DNA of 64,000 nt from DSWT01 sp035420085 (GTDB lineage: Bacteria > Chloroflexota > Anaerolineae > B4-G1 > SLSP01). Every line of letters starts with the position of its first letter. Position 1 is the first letter of the stretch. The stretch is from NCBI GenBank assembly GCA_035420085.1, contig DAOLUH010000024.1:1-64000 (forward strand), read 5' to 3'. Shown here piece by piece: positions 1 through 7,979 of the stretch. Made by a program: the position numbers and the translations under genes. Below the pieces are notes generated by a model. It did not search any database. It was not told the DNA's origin and saw only the letters and a program-made list of their open reading frames with translations.

Positions 1-53
1 CTCTATATTTCAGGACGCAGCCGCCAAACAACCGGTTAGAAAGTTTTGAACAC

Positions 54-1466
54 TCAAACGTCCTGAAGCTGCGCGTGTTTTTGGGCATGGAGGGCCAACA
101 CGTCGTTTTGCACTTTGGCTAGATAATCACCGCGCAGCGGGAACCAGGCAAGGATCAGTGCGCCGAGCAGCATCGCACAGCCGGGAATCAGTCCAACGAG
201 CGCCTTGATCCCCGCAATAGCAGCGGCGGGCTGATTCAGGAAGATTTGCCCCTGATTGGCTTCGCGTGTGACGAAACCGGTGACCTCAAGGATATAAGGC
301 ATCAGCGCGAGCGCCACCGATTGCGCCGGTTTGGTCAACAGCGCGTTGACACCGAAGAACACGCCCTCGCGTCGCACGCCGGAACGCAGCTCGTCCTCAT
401 CAGCGACCTCGGCAAAGAGTACATTGGTCAGCGTTTGTGGCCCGGCCAGGCCAAATCCAGCGAGCGCCAGACAAACGGGGATCAGCGACTTGGGCACCAC
501 CATAATTGCCACCAACGCAACCCCGGCAACCACCAGCAATGCCTGTTGTGCGCCAACAACGCCCAAACGGCGGCGAATCACCGCGGTCAGCGGCACGCCG
601 ATGATGAGCGGAATGAACAAGCAAACGATCAAAATCATCGCACTCATCTTGAGCACATAATCGGCGACGTAGAACAGCGCGCCCAGGAGTAGTGCCTGCA
701 TCAAAATGGACATAAAGTTCTGCGCCACCAGGATGAGAAACGCGCGGCTGGTGAAAGTGTATTTGATCGCGGGGATCAGTTTGATCGGCTTATCCACCAG
801 GTGGAACTCTGGCCGTTCGCGCACCCTGAGTGTGGTGATGATGATCATCGCGGCGCTGAAGATGCCAACAACAATCATCGAGATTTGCAACGGCGCAAAG
901 GAAGGCGAGGTTCCCGCTTTTGGGCGGAAGAAATCGGGAATCAGGAATCCCAAAATCATCCCCAACAGACCGAAAAGCGACGACGAAATCTGCAAGCCGT
1001 TGCGCTCCGCATCCGACTCGCTCACTTCGGGCAGCAGCGCCGAGTAGACCAGGCCGATGATGGTGTAAGCAGTATCATACAACAACATCGCGCCCAACAT
1101 CCAAGCGAAGAGCACGCTCGATCCGGCTCCGCGCGGCGCAAACCACACCAGGATAAACGTCAACGCCAGGAACGGGGCAGTGTAGCGCATATAGGGGATG
1201 CGGCGTCCCAATTTCGATTTGGTGCTGTCGGTGATGTAGCCGAACAGCGGGTCATTGATCGCGTTCCAAATCGCGTAGATCGCCGACGCGATGGCAATCC
1301 ACCGCGCGCTCAGGCCCAGATAATCCTGGTAGAAGATGGGCAGCAGCGCCCCATACGTCCCGGAGACGAAAGACGTCCCCAACGCTGCTATCCCCCAGAT
1401 GACTTTGTAGCTCAGACTCAACCGCACGCCGCCGTGCTGTACATCCTTTTGCACCCCTTCTGCCAT
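54..1466 (-). CDS. GPH-family sugar:cation symporter (MFS, MelB-like)
   Basis: This 470-aa integral membrane protein has about twelve hydrophobic segments and no signal peptide. The loop after the second segment reads NDPLFGYITDSTKSKLGRR (about residues 67-85), the N-D-P-x-x-G-x-x-x-D plus basic-cluster signature of glycoside-pentoside-hexuronide symporters such as MelB. It probably imports a glycoside or sugar with Na+ or H+; the substrate cannot be read from sequence. The ATG start lies behind a GGGAGAGGAGG-like ribosome binding site. The gene stands alone, and a 22-bp operator-like dyad lies about 107 bp upstream, compatible with sugar-responsive control. Family assignment is firm, substrate unknown. 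Confidence 0.88.
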   Translation of the reverse strand: MAEGVQKDVQHGGVRLSLSYKVIWGIAALGTSFVSGTYGALLPIFYQDYLGLSARWIAIASAIYAIWNAINDPLFGYITDSTKSKLGRRIPYMRYTAPFLALTFILVWFAPRGAGSSVLFAWMLGAMLLYDTAYTIIGLVYSALLPEVSESDAERNGLQISSSLFGLLGMILGFLIPDFFRPKAGTSPSFAPLQISMIVVGIFSAAMIIITTLRVRERPEFHLVDKPIKLIPAIKYTFTSRAFLILVAQNFMSILMQALLLGALFYVADYVLKMSAMILIVCLFIPLIIGVPLTAVIRRRLGVVGAQQALLVVAGVALVAIMVVPKSLIPVCLALAGFGLAGPQTLTNVLFAEVADEDELRSGVRREGVFFGVNALLTKPAQSVALALMPYILEVTGFVTREANQGQIFLNQPAAAIAGIKALVGLIPGCAMLLGALILAWFPLRGDYLAKVQNDVLALHAQKHAQLQDV

Positions 1467-1492
1467 CGTATGCCTCCTCTCCCTCGAAAATA

Positions 1493-1560
1493 AACCGCTA
1501 ATCTTGCTGATCTACGCGAATCATGTGAAAATTAGCCAAGATTCGCGTAATTCGCGGTTG
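1493..1560. repeat. Imperfect inverted repeat, (A)ATTCGCG-type units
   Basis: The left arm (aaccgctaat...gcgaatc) and right arm (gattcgcgtaattcgcggtt) are imperfect reverse complements built from short related units. The element sits directly upstream of the symporter gene and resembles the other microsatellite-like inverted repeats in this window. Confidence 0.5.
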
Positions 1561-1572
1561 AAATTTTCATTC

Positions 1573-1594
1573 AACCGCTGGTAAACCACCGGTT
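1573..1594. promoter_or_regulatory. Operator-like 22-bp dyad upstream of the symporter
   Basis: Arms aaccgctggt and accaccggtt pair at 9 of 10 positions around a central AA. The aaccg/cggtt half-site style is typical of LacI-family operators, and a bare AACCGGTT palindrome also occurs at 30-37, just past the 3' end of the symporter. No regulator gene lies nearby, so function is inferred from position and symmetry only. Confidence 0.35.
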
Positions 1595-1617
1595 AATGAT
1601 GAATTCCTCTCAAAATA

Positions 1618-1680
1618 GTCACCGAGTACACAGAGAGCACGGAGAAAAAAACTCTGTGAACTCTGTGATCTCTGTGGCCT
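1618..1680. repeat. CTCTGTG-type inverted microsatellite repeat, copy 1
   Basis: Degenerate units of about 9 nt (cacagag on the left, ctctgtg three times on the right) face each other and could form a hairpin. A second copy with the same order of units lies at 7839-7900. The rest of the interval to about 1905 shows nothing recognisable. Confidence 0.65.
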
Positions 1681-1905
1681 AAATTCTGGTTTTCGTTGGT
1701 GTGGAATCCCATATGGAGACTCCTAAAATAGCCATGTACGGGTAAGGGTCACATCATGATTGAGCGATAGATGAGGTTAATAACGATCTATGGCGTGACA
1801 ACACAATATAGCCCTCTTACGCGCAGATTTTGCACAGCTATGGATCGCTTATATCCTACACCTCAAACCACACTGATGCAAGTGGTTTTCGCGGAAAATC
1901 GCTCC

Positions 1906-1940
1906 ATAAAAAAGCGAGTGAGGGATCGCCCTCACTCGCT
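1906..1940 (-). terminator. Rho-independent terminator of thrS
   Basis: A perfect 12-bp stem (agcgagtgaggg / ccctcactcgct, loop atcg) is followed on the minus strand by a run of T, 23 nt after the thrS stop codon. Confidence 0.85.
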
Positions 1941-1962
1941 GATGTGTTATTCGCGGATGCGC

Positions 1963-3756
1963 CTACTCCAACGCCCTGTCCGCTATCGCTTTCGCCACAC
2001 ATGCTGCGAAATCCGCTACGGGCAACGCGCCCAAATCCTTGCCACTGCGCAGTCGCACGGCAACTGCGCCCGCCTCGACTTCCTTATCCCCGATGACGAG
2101 CATGTACGGCACTTTCTGCATCTGCGCCTCGCGGATCTTGGCGTTCATCCGCGATGAGGAGGCATCCGTGCTCACGCGCAGGTGGGCCTGGCGCAGCACA
2201 TCTTCCACCTGTTTGGCGTACTCGATGTGCCGGTCGGCGATGGGGATGACGCGCGCCTGCTCCGGCGCGAGCCACACCGGGAACGCGCCCGCGTAGTGCT
2301 CCACCAGGATGCCGAAGAAGCGTTCCAGCGAGCCAAGCAGCGCCCGGTGGACCATGTAGGGCCGGTGCTCCATACCGTCCTCGCCCACGTAGGTCATATC
2401 GAACCGCTCCGGCTCGTTGAAGTCGAACTGGATCGTCGTCAACTGCCACTCGCGGCCCAGCGCATCCTTGATTTTCAGGTCGATCTTCGGGCCGTAGAAC
2501 GCGCCGCCGCCCTCATCGATCTGGTAGACCAGCCCCTCGGCGTTGATGGCGCGCAGCAGCGATTCCTGCGCCTGTTCCCAGCGCGCCGGTTCGCCCACCG
2601 CCTTCTCCGGGCGCGTCGAGAGATACGCCTCGATCTGCTCGAACCCGAACGCGCGCAGCATCGCCAGCGAGAAGCGCAGCACGCGCAGCGCCTCGCCCTC
2701 GATCTGCTCCGGCGTGCAGATGATGTGTGCGTCGTCTTGCGTGAAGCCGCGCACGCGCATCAGCCCGTGGAGCACGCCGCTCTTCTCGTAGCGGTAGACC
2801 GTGCCGAGTTCCGCCCAACGCAGCGGCAGCTCGCGGTAGGAGCGCAGGCTCGTCTTATAGATCAGGATGTGGAAGGGGCAGTTCATCGGCTTGATGTAGT
2901 AGTCCTGCCCGTCCACATCCATTGACGAGTACATGCTCTCCTTGTAGAAATCCAGGTGGCCCGACGTCTCCCACAACCACGCCTTGCCGATGTGCGGCGT
3001 GTAGACGAAGTCGTAGCCGCCTTCGAGGTGACGGTCCCGCCAGAAATCCTCGATGGTCTTGCGCATGATCGCGCCGCGCGGATGCCAGTAGGCCAGCCCC
3101 GGCCCGGCCTCTTCGTGGAAGGAGACCAGGTCGAGTTCGCGGATCAGCCGCCGGTGGTCGCGCTTCTTCACCTCTTCGAGCCAGTCCAGATGCTCTTTGA
3201 GTTCTTTGGGGGACTCGAACGCCGTCCCGTAGATGCGTTGCAGCATCGGGCGCTTCTCGTCGCCGCGCCAGTACGCCCCGGCGACGTTGAGCAGCTTGAC
3301 GGCCTGCGGGTTGATCTCGCGCGAGTTTTGCACGTGCGGCCCGCGGCACAGGTCGGTGAAGATGCCGCTCTTGTAGATCGAGAGCACCGGCGCTTCGCTC
3401 ACGGGGTTGCCGTCCTCGTCCACCCCGCCAGCCAGGATACCGTCAATCAATTCCAGCTTGTACGGCTGGTCGGCGAAGAGCGCCTTGCCCTCCTCCGGGG
3501 TGATCTCCTGGTAGACGAAGTCGCAGCGCGAGGCGATCAAGGCTCGCATACGCGACTCGAGCTTCTCCAGATCTTCCGGCGTGAGCGCGCGCGGCAGATC
3601 GAAGTCATAGTAGAAGCCGTTCTCGATGGGCGGGCCGATGGCGACTTTCCCTTCCGGGAACATTTCCAGCACTGCCGCCGCCATCAAGTGCGCGGTCGAG
3701 TGCCGGATCCGGTACAACTGACTCTCGTGATAAGCTTCAGAATTTACAGCGTTCAT
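1963..3756 (-). CDS. thrS: Threonyl-tRNA synthetase lacking the TGS domain
   Basis: This enzyme charges tRNA-Thr in the cytoplasm. The 597-aa protein begins straight at the N2 editing domain: HSTAHLM (about residues 19-25) and CRGPH carry the HxxxH and C/H residues of the post-transfer editing site. The class II core follows, with MNCPFH holding the zinc cysteine, the motif 2 region around HGLMRVRGFTQDD, and a C-terminal anticodon-binding domain (VPYMLVIGDKE). Bacterial ThrS is usually about 640 aa with an N-terminal TGS domain of about 60 aa, which is absent here. An AGGAGG site sits 6 nt before the ATG. The gene is preceded by a threonine-type T-box leader with its own promoter and followed by a strong terminator, so it is monocistronic. 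Confidence 0.97.
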   Translation of the reverse strand: MNAVNSEAYHESQLYRIRHSTAHLMAAAVLEMFPEGKVAIGPPIENGFYYDFDLPRALTPEDLEKLESRMRALIASRCDFVYQEITPEEGKALFADQPYKLELIDGILAGGVDEDGNPVSEAPVLSIYKSGIFTDLCRGPHVQNSREINPQAVKLLNVAGAYWRGDEKRPMLQRIYGTAFESPKELKEHLDWLEEVKKRDHRRLIRELDLVSFHEEAGPGLAYWHPRGAIMRKTIEDFWRDRHLEGGYDFVYTPHIGKAWLWETSGHLDFYKESMYSSMDVDGQDYYIKPMNCPFHILIYKTSLRSYRELPLRWAELGTVYRYEKSGVLHGLMRVRGFTQDDAHIICTPEQIEGEALRVLRFSLAMLRAFGFEQIEAYLSTRPEKAVGEPARWEQAQESLLRAINAEGLVYQIDEGGGAFYGPKIDLKIKDALGREWQLTTIQFDFNEPERFDMTYVGEDGMEHRPYMVHRALLGSLERFFGILVEHYAGAFPVWLAPEQARVIPIADRHIEYAKQVEDVLRQAHLRVSTDASSSRMNAKIREAQMQKVPYMLVIGDKEVEAGAVAVRLRSGKDLGALPVADFAACVAKAIADRALE

Positions 3757-3774
3757 AGCACACCTCCTAAAAAA

Positions 3775-3872
3775 TAGTAAAGCGTAATGAGAAATGGGAA
3801 ATGAGTAATCAGAAATTGGTAATGGATGCTGAAAAAACAGTCCCCCATTACTCTTTACTCATTTCTCCTTTC
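3775..3872. repeat. Heptamer-phased repeat array H1 (TAATGAG-type), head-to-head
   Basis: Degenerate 7-nt units (agtaaag, cgtaatg, agaaatg, ggaaatg, agtaatc...) run rightwards to about 3826. After a short gap, reverse-complement units (ccattac, tctttac, tcatttc) run to 3872. The array lies between the T-box terminator and the thrS ribosome binding site and could fold into a long imperfect hairpin in the thrS mRNA. Confidence 0.6.
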
Positions 3873-3882
3873 CCCAAAACAG

Positions 3883-4153
3883 AAAACGCCCCGTGTCTCT
3901 TGGGACGCGGGGCGCTGCGTGGTTCCACCCAAATTCCGGTCGCTGCGCAACCGGCACTTTGACAGCGATAACGGGCTTGCCCGGAGGTCTATACTTGGCG
4001 CGCTGGTTTCCCTTTCCAGACCTCACTCGCGGGGGGTTTTCACCGGGTTCGGGAATCTGACCGCTGATTCCACGGAGGAGGCTCTCAGTCGGTGACCTCC
4101 ATTCTCTGGCGCTGTCCGCCGGATACTCGTCCCGCTCAACGCTTTTGCGTATG
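3883..4153 (-). promoter_or_regulatory. T-box riboswitch leader of thrS
   Basis: On the minus strand this segment contains the conserved T-box core GGGTGGAACCACG (3918-3930) followed by a GC-rich terminator hairpin (cgccccgcgtc...gacacggggcg then TTTT, 3883-3915). Upstream lies a structured stem I region with an AGAGAATGG-like element and a purine-rich GTGAAAACC loop. An ACC threonine codon at 4035-4037 within that loop is the best specifier candidate, though I cannot place the specifier bulge with certainty. Uncharged tRNA-Thr would favour the antiterminator and allow read-through into thrS. T-box identity is clear; the specifier is inferred. Confidence 0.9.
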
Positions 4154-4160
4154 TAAAGAT

Positions 4161-4188
4161 ATTATAAGCTTTTCCTAAAAAACTGCAA
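4161..4188 (-). promoter_or_regulatory. Sigma-70-type promoter for the T-box/thrS transcript
   Basis: On the minus strand, TTGCAG (4183-4188) and a perfect TATAAT (4161-4166) are separated by 16 bp. The predicted start near 4153 gives exactly the T-box leader. Confidence 0.75.
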
Positions 4189-4209
4189 ATCAGTTCGGGA
4201 AAATGAAAA

Positions 4210-5484
4210 TCACACTGCCCGCGGATCCGCAATCACCCCCGCCAGCGCCGACGCCGCCACCGTCGCCGGGCTGCCCAGGTAGGTGAACGCTTCCTTCGAT
4301 CCCATCCGCCCTTTGAAGTTACGATTCGCCGTCGAAATCGTCACTTCGCCGGGGGCCATGCAGCCCTCGTGTGCGCCCAGGCACGGGCCGCAGCCGGGAT
4401 TGAGCAGCGTCGCGCCCGCCGCCACCAAATCGGCAATGACGCCGCGTTCGATGGCCGCCAGCAAAATTTCACGCGAGGCCGGCAATACCAACAACCGCAC
4501 GCCCGGCGCGATATGTTTGCCGCGCAGGAGGTCGGCTGCCGCTTCCAGGTCTTCCAGCCGCCCGTTGGTGCATGTGCCGATCAGCACCTGGTCAATTTTC
4601 ACCCCCAATACGTCCGTCACCGGCGCGACGTTATCAACGGTGTGCGGCTTGGCGATTTGCGGCGCGAGGTCGCTCACGTCGTACTCGATGACGCGCGCGT
4701 AGACGGCATCTGGATCACTGCGGAATTCGGCGGCCCAACAACGCAGCGTTTCCATATCCCAGGGCGTGCGACCGGCCAGCCATTCTAGCGTCGTTTCGTC
4801 CGCCTCCACAACAGCATTTTTCGCGCCCATCTCGGCAGCCATATTGCACAGCACCATGCGCCCGGCAATGCTCATCCTGCGGATGGCCTCGCCCGCGAAC
4901 TCCACGGAGCAGTAATCCGCGCCATCCGCGCGCAGATCGCCGATGATGCGCAGAATCACATCTTTGGCAGAAACGCGCGGCGGGAGTATGCCGTTGAGCA
5001 CAATGCGCAACGTCTCCGGCACGCGCAGCCAGATGGAGCCGGTCGCGGTCACGGCAGCGGCTTCGGTGCGCCCGATGCCCGCCGCGAACGCGCCAAATGC
5101 GCCGTGCGTCGGCGTGTGCGAGTCGCTGCCCACGATCACCGCACCGGGCCAGGCGTGGCCCCTCTCCGGCAAGACCTGGTGGCAGATGCCCTCGCCGATG
5201 TCGTAGAACGCTGCGATGCCCTGTTCGGCCACGAAGGCGCGGGTGGCCTTGTGGCTGATGGCATAAGTCTCGTTGGCTGCCGGCGTGACGTGATCGAATA
5301 CGATGACGTGCATCGCCGGGTTGGCGACTTTGTCCACGCCAATCTCGCGGAATTTGCGCGCGATATCCGCTGTGTTGTCGTGCGTGAGCAGCTTGTCGGG
5401 CCGCACCGTCACAATCTGCCCCGGCACGACGCTGTCCAGCCCGGCTCTGCGGGCGAGTACTTTTTCGGCAAAGGTATGTCCCAT
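4210..5484 (-). CDS. leuC: 3-isopropylmalate dehydratase large subunit (LeuC/HacA type)
   Basis: This is a 424-aa aconitase-superfamily large subunit of the short type. Fe-S cluster cysteines are visible in GTCTNGR and in NPGCGPCLGAHEG; GSDSHTPTHGAFGAFAAGIG is the substrate-side signature. With a LeuD small subunit it would isomerise 2- and 3-isopropylmalate in leucine synthesis; homoaconitate or a related acid is possible because the family cannot be separated by eye. No small-subunit gene or other leu gene occurs in the window, which is unusual since leuC and leuD normally adjoin. The ATG lies 3 nt after the stop of the preceding small gene, so the two are probably cotranscribed. Confidence 0.88.
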   Translation of the reverse strand: MGHTFAEKVLARRAGLDSVVPGQIVTVRPDKLLTHDNTADIARKFREIGVDKVANPAMHVIVFDHVTPAANETYAISHKATRAFVAEQGIAAFYDIGEGICHQVLPERGHAWPGAVIVGSDSHTPTHGAFGAFAAGIGRTEAAAVTATGSIWLRVPETLRIVLNGILPPRVSAKDVILRIIGDLRADGADYCSVEFAGEAIRRMSIAGRMVLCNMAAEMGAKNAVVEADETTLEWLAGRTPWDMETLRCWAAEFRSDPDAVYARVIEYDVSDLAPQIAKPHTVDNVAPVTDVLGVKIDQVLIGTCTNGRLEDLEAAADLLRGKHIAPGVRLLVLPASREILLAAIERGVIADLVAAGATLLNPGCGPCLGAHEGCMAPGEVTISTANRNFKGRMGSKEAFTYLGSPATVAASALAGVIADPRAV

Positions 5485-5487
5485 GTT

Positions 5488-5778
5488 CTATTCCTCGTCG
5501 TCTTCTATAATGAACCCTTTGGCTTTCAAAATCGCAATGTAACCCTCACGATTTAACGGACAGGCCTTCAAGTCCGCAAAATCGGCCGGACTAAGTTTCA
5601 ATTGTCCGCGCAGTTTGTGCACAACGGTTGCAGGTATATCGCCCTGTCCAAACGAAACGCGGGTTTTTAGAATTTTGCGCCCTTTGTATACAAACCAACC
5701 AATGATATGGTGCGTAGAACGCACTTCCAATTCAAGCTTATCAAAAATACGTTGCGCTTCACGTTTTTTAAGTTGCAT
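5488..5778 (-). CDS. Small protein, second member of a toxin-antitoxin-like pair
   Basis: I prefer the ATG at 5778, which overlaps the preceding stop codon as TAATG, giving 96 aa; an upstream in-frame start would add 14 aa inside the neighbour. The protein is basic in its first half (KKREAQRIF, KGRKILKTRVSFGQGDIP) and ends acidic (EDDEE). I do not recognise the family with confidence. Size, coupling to an acidic partner with a HicB-like strand pattern, and lower GC than the surrounding genes suggest the toxin partner of a two-gene module. It leads directly into the leuC-like gene. Confidence 0.7.
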   Translation of the reverse strand: MQLKKREAQRIFDKLELEVRSTHHIIGWFVYKGRKILKTRVSFGQGDIPATVVHKLRGQLKLSPADFADLKACPLNREGYIAILKAKGFIIEDDEE

Positions 5779-6119
5779 TAGCCACTCCGCCGCATAATCA
5801 TTTGCAGGTGATTCCACCACTTTTGGGGCAACGGGCCGAGGTGATCTACATCCGCTAACAAATCCTCATACAGATCAACTAACTCCAGACGCAAATCATC
5901 TAAAGCCTCGTATTCGGTATCGCCATACCCATAAGATTCTGTAGCGTAGTAATTGGCAATGACAATGTCTCCCTCAGTTTCTATGAAGACGGGAATCGGA
6001 TGTAAAAGCTGCAATTCCGTATGAAGTAAGTCTTCCAGATAGATTGTTTTTTGTTGAGCAAGTTGTGTCAACGTCGTTTTAACAATATCGCGGATAACAT
6101 TTTCTGTTACAACTTCCAT
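5778..6119 (-). CDS. Small acidic protein, HicB-like antitoxin candidate
   Basis: This 113-aa acidic protein has a helical N terminus (VIRDIVKTTLTQLAQQ) followed by a strand-turn-helix stretch with GDIVIANYYATESYGYGDTE and EALDDLRLELVDLYEDLL. That pattern, two strands then Y-G-D-T-x-x-E-A-L and a helix, resembles HicB-type partial RNase H-fold antitoxins, but lacks a clear DNA-binding domain. The ATG follows an AAGGAAAG ribosome binding site. It is translationally coupled to the next gene. Role as antitoxin is an inference from organisation. Confidence 0.7.
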   Translation of the reverse strand: MEVVTENVIRDIVKTTLTQLAQQKTIYLEDLLHTELQLLHPIPVFIETEGDIVIANYYATESYGYGDTEYEALDDLRLELVDLYEDLLADVDHLGPLPQKWWNHLQMIMRRSG

Positions 6120-6160
6120 TGCGCTTTCCTTTTCCTGGTTGACATAACGAGAGTTAAATA

Positions 6161-7819
6161 TTACACTTTGACTCCAGCCGTCTCAAAGGCGGCGGCGACG
6201 ATGGCCTGCGCCTCTTCCTGGATCGCGCGCAAGTGAGCGTCGCTCTTGAAGCTCTCGGCGTAGATTTTGTAGAGATTCTCGGTCCCCGATGGACGCGCCG
6301 CGAACCAGCCGTAGTCCGTGAGCACTTTCAGCCCGCCGATAGGAGCGTCGTTGCCCGGCGCGCGGGTGAGTTTCGCGGTGATGGGGTCCCCGGCTAAGGT
6401 CTGCGCGCTGACCATATCCGGCGAGAGGTCCTTGAGCACGGCTTTTTGCGCCGGGGTGGCCGGCGCATCCAACCGCTCGTAGACAGGGGTACCAAACTGT
6501 GCGGTCAAAGCGCGGTAGTGCTCGCCGGGGTCGCGTCCCGTCACAGCAGCGATTTCTGCCGCCAGTAAATCGAGGATGAAACCATCTTTGTCGGTCGTCC
6601 ATACTGTGCCATCGCGCCGCAGGAACGAGGCGCCCGCGCTTTCCTCGCCGCCAAAGCCAAATGAGCCATCCAACAAGCCCTCCACAAACCACTTAAAGCC
6701 AACCGGCACTTCACACAAAGGGCGTCCCAGGTGTGCGGCGACCCGGTCAATCATCGCGCTGGAAACAAGCGTCTTGCCCACCGCTGCGTCGGCGCGCCAG
6801 CCGGGGCGATGCTGGAACAGGTACCAGATGGCGACGGCCAGATAGTGGTTGGGATTCATCAGACCCGCGCCGGGCGTGACGATGCCGTGACGGTCGTAGT
6901 CTGTGTCGTTGCCGAAGGCGATGTCGAAACGGTCTTTGAGGCGGATCAGGCTGGCCATCGCGTCGGGTGATGAGCAATCCATGCGGATTTTGCCGTCCCA
7001 ATCCAACGTCATAAACGCAAAAGTGGGATCCACGATGGGATTAACGACTTCCAGGTTGAACTTGTACATTTCGGCGATTGGCCCCCAATAAGCTACGCCA
7101 GCGCCGCCCATCGGATCAACGCCGATTTTCAGGCCCGACGCGGCAATCGCCTCGACGTCTACGACGTAACGGAGGTCTGTCACGTAGGGGGTGATGTAGT
7201 CGTAGAGGTGCGTCGTGTCGGCTTGCAACGCGCGCGCCAGCGGAATGTGCTGCACGCCATCCAGGTTGTTCGTCAGAAGCGCGTTGGCGCGTTGTTGGAT
7301 GATGCTGGTGATTTCCGGGCCGGCCGGCCCGCCTGTAGGGGGATTGTACTTGAAGCCGCCGTCGGTGGGGGGATTGTGCGAGGGGGTGATGACGACGCCA
7401 TCCGCAAGGCCAGTCGTCCGACTGCGATTGTAGCTCAGAATGGCGTAGGAGATGACGGGGGTGGGCGTATAGCCCCGCCCTGCATCAATCATCACGTCCA
7501 CGCCGTGGGCCGCGAAGACTTGCAAGGCCGTCATCCACGCCGGTTCGGAGAGGGCGTGGGTGTCCATCCCCATAAACAGCGGACCATCCGTGCCTTGCGC
7601 CCGGCGATATTCGCAGATAGCCTGGGCAGTTGCCAGGATGTGCGCCTCGTTGAAGCTCCCCTCCAGCGACGAGCCGCGATGGCCTGAGGTGCCGAACGCG
7701 ACGCGCTGCGCCGGATTTGCCACGTCCGGCCTGTATGTGTAGTATGCAGCGACCAAACGCGGAATGTTCGCCAAAACATCACGATGAGCAGATTGACCGG
7801 CCAATGCATGGGCAGCCAT
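6161..7819 (-). CDS. pgm: Phosphoglucomutase, alpha-D-glucose-specific
   Basis: The enzyme interconverts glucose 1-phosphate and glucose 6-phosphate, linking glycolysis to sugar-nucleotide and glycogen synthesis. The 552-aa length matches bacterial Pgm. Visible hallmarks are FGTSGHRG near residue 43, the phosphoserine loop TPSHNPPTDGG, the metal loop GNDTDYDRHG, the sugar-binding loop GGEESAG and the phosphate-binding RPSGTE near the C terminus. The ATG is preceded by a GAGAGGAGG site. Sugar-nucleotide pyrophosphorylases elsewhere in the window (21853-22836 and 40294-41247) would use its product. Confidence 0.96.
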   Translation of the reverse strand: MAAHALAGQSAHRDVLANIPRLVAAYYTYRPDVANPAQRVAFGTSGHRGSSLEGSFNEAHILATAQAICEYRRAQGTDGPLFMGMDTHALSEPAWMTALQVFAAHGVDVMIDAGRGYTPTPVISYAILSYNRSRTTGLADGVVITPSHNPPTDGGFKYNPPTGGPAGPEITSIIQQRANALLTNNLDGVQHIPLARALQADTTHLYDYITPYVTDLRYVVDVEAIAASGLKIGVDPMGGAGVAYWGPIAEMYKFNLEVVNPIVDPTFAFMTLDWDGKIRMDCSSPDAMASLIRLKDRFDIAFGNDTDYDRHGIVTPGAGLMNPNHYLAVAIWYLFQHRPGWRADAAVGKTLVSSAMIDRVAAHLGRPLCEVPVGFKWFVEGLLDGSFGFGGEESAGASFLRRDGTVWTTDKDGFILDLLAAEIAAVTGRDPGEHYRALTAQFGTPVYERLDAPATPAQKAVLKDLSPDMVSAQTLAGDPITAKLTRAPGNDAPIGGLKVLTDYGWFAARPSGTENLYKIYAESFKSDAHLRAIQEEAQAIVAAAFETAGVKV

Positions 7820-7838
7820 AAGACCTCCTCTCTACATA

Positions 7839-7900
7839 GCCACCGAGTACACAGAGAGCACAGAGAAAAAACTCTGTGTACTCGGTGGTCTCTGTGGCAG
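7839..7900. repeat. CTCTGTG-type inverted microsatellite repeat, copy 2
   Basis: It matches the element at 1618-1680 almost base for base over the left arm (caccgagtacacagagagca) and in the order of ctctgtg units on the right. It lies in the pgm leader. Confidence 0.65.
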
Positions 7901-7918
7901 AATTTTGATTAGCGGCAC

Positions 7919-7933
7919 TGTTCCATTGGAACA
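7919..7933. promoter_or_regulatory. Perfect 15-bp dyad in the pgm upstream region
   Basis: TGTTCCA-T-TGGAACA is perfectly symmetric and lies about 100 bp upstream of the pgm start. It has the look of an operator; no cognate regulator is visible. Confidence 0.3.
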
Positions 7934-7979
7934 ATTACACTCCTTCTAGTAGACGGTAGACAGGAAAATCTGTCAGCGT

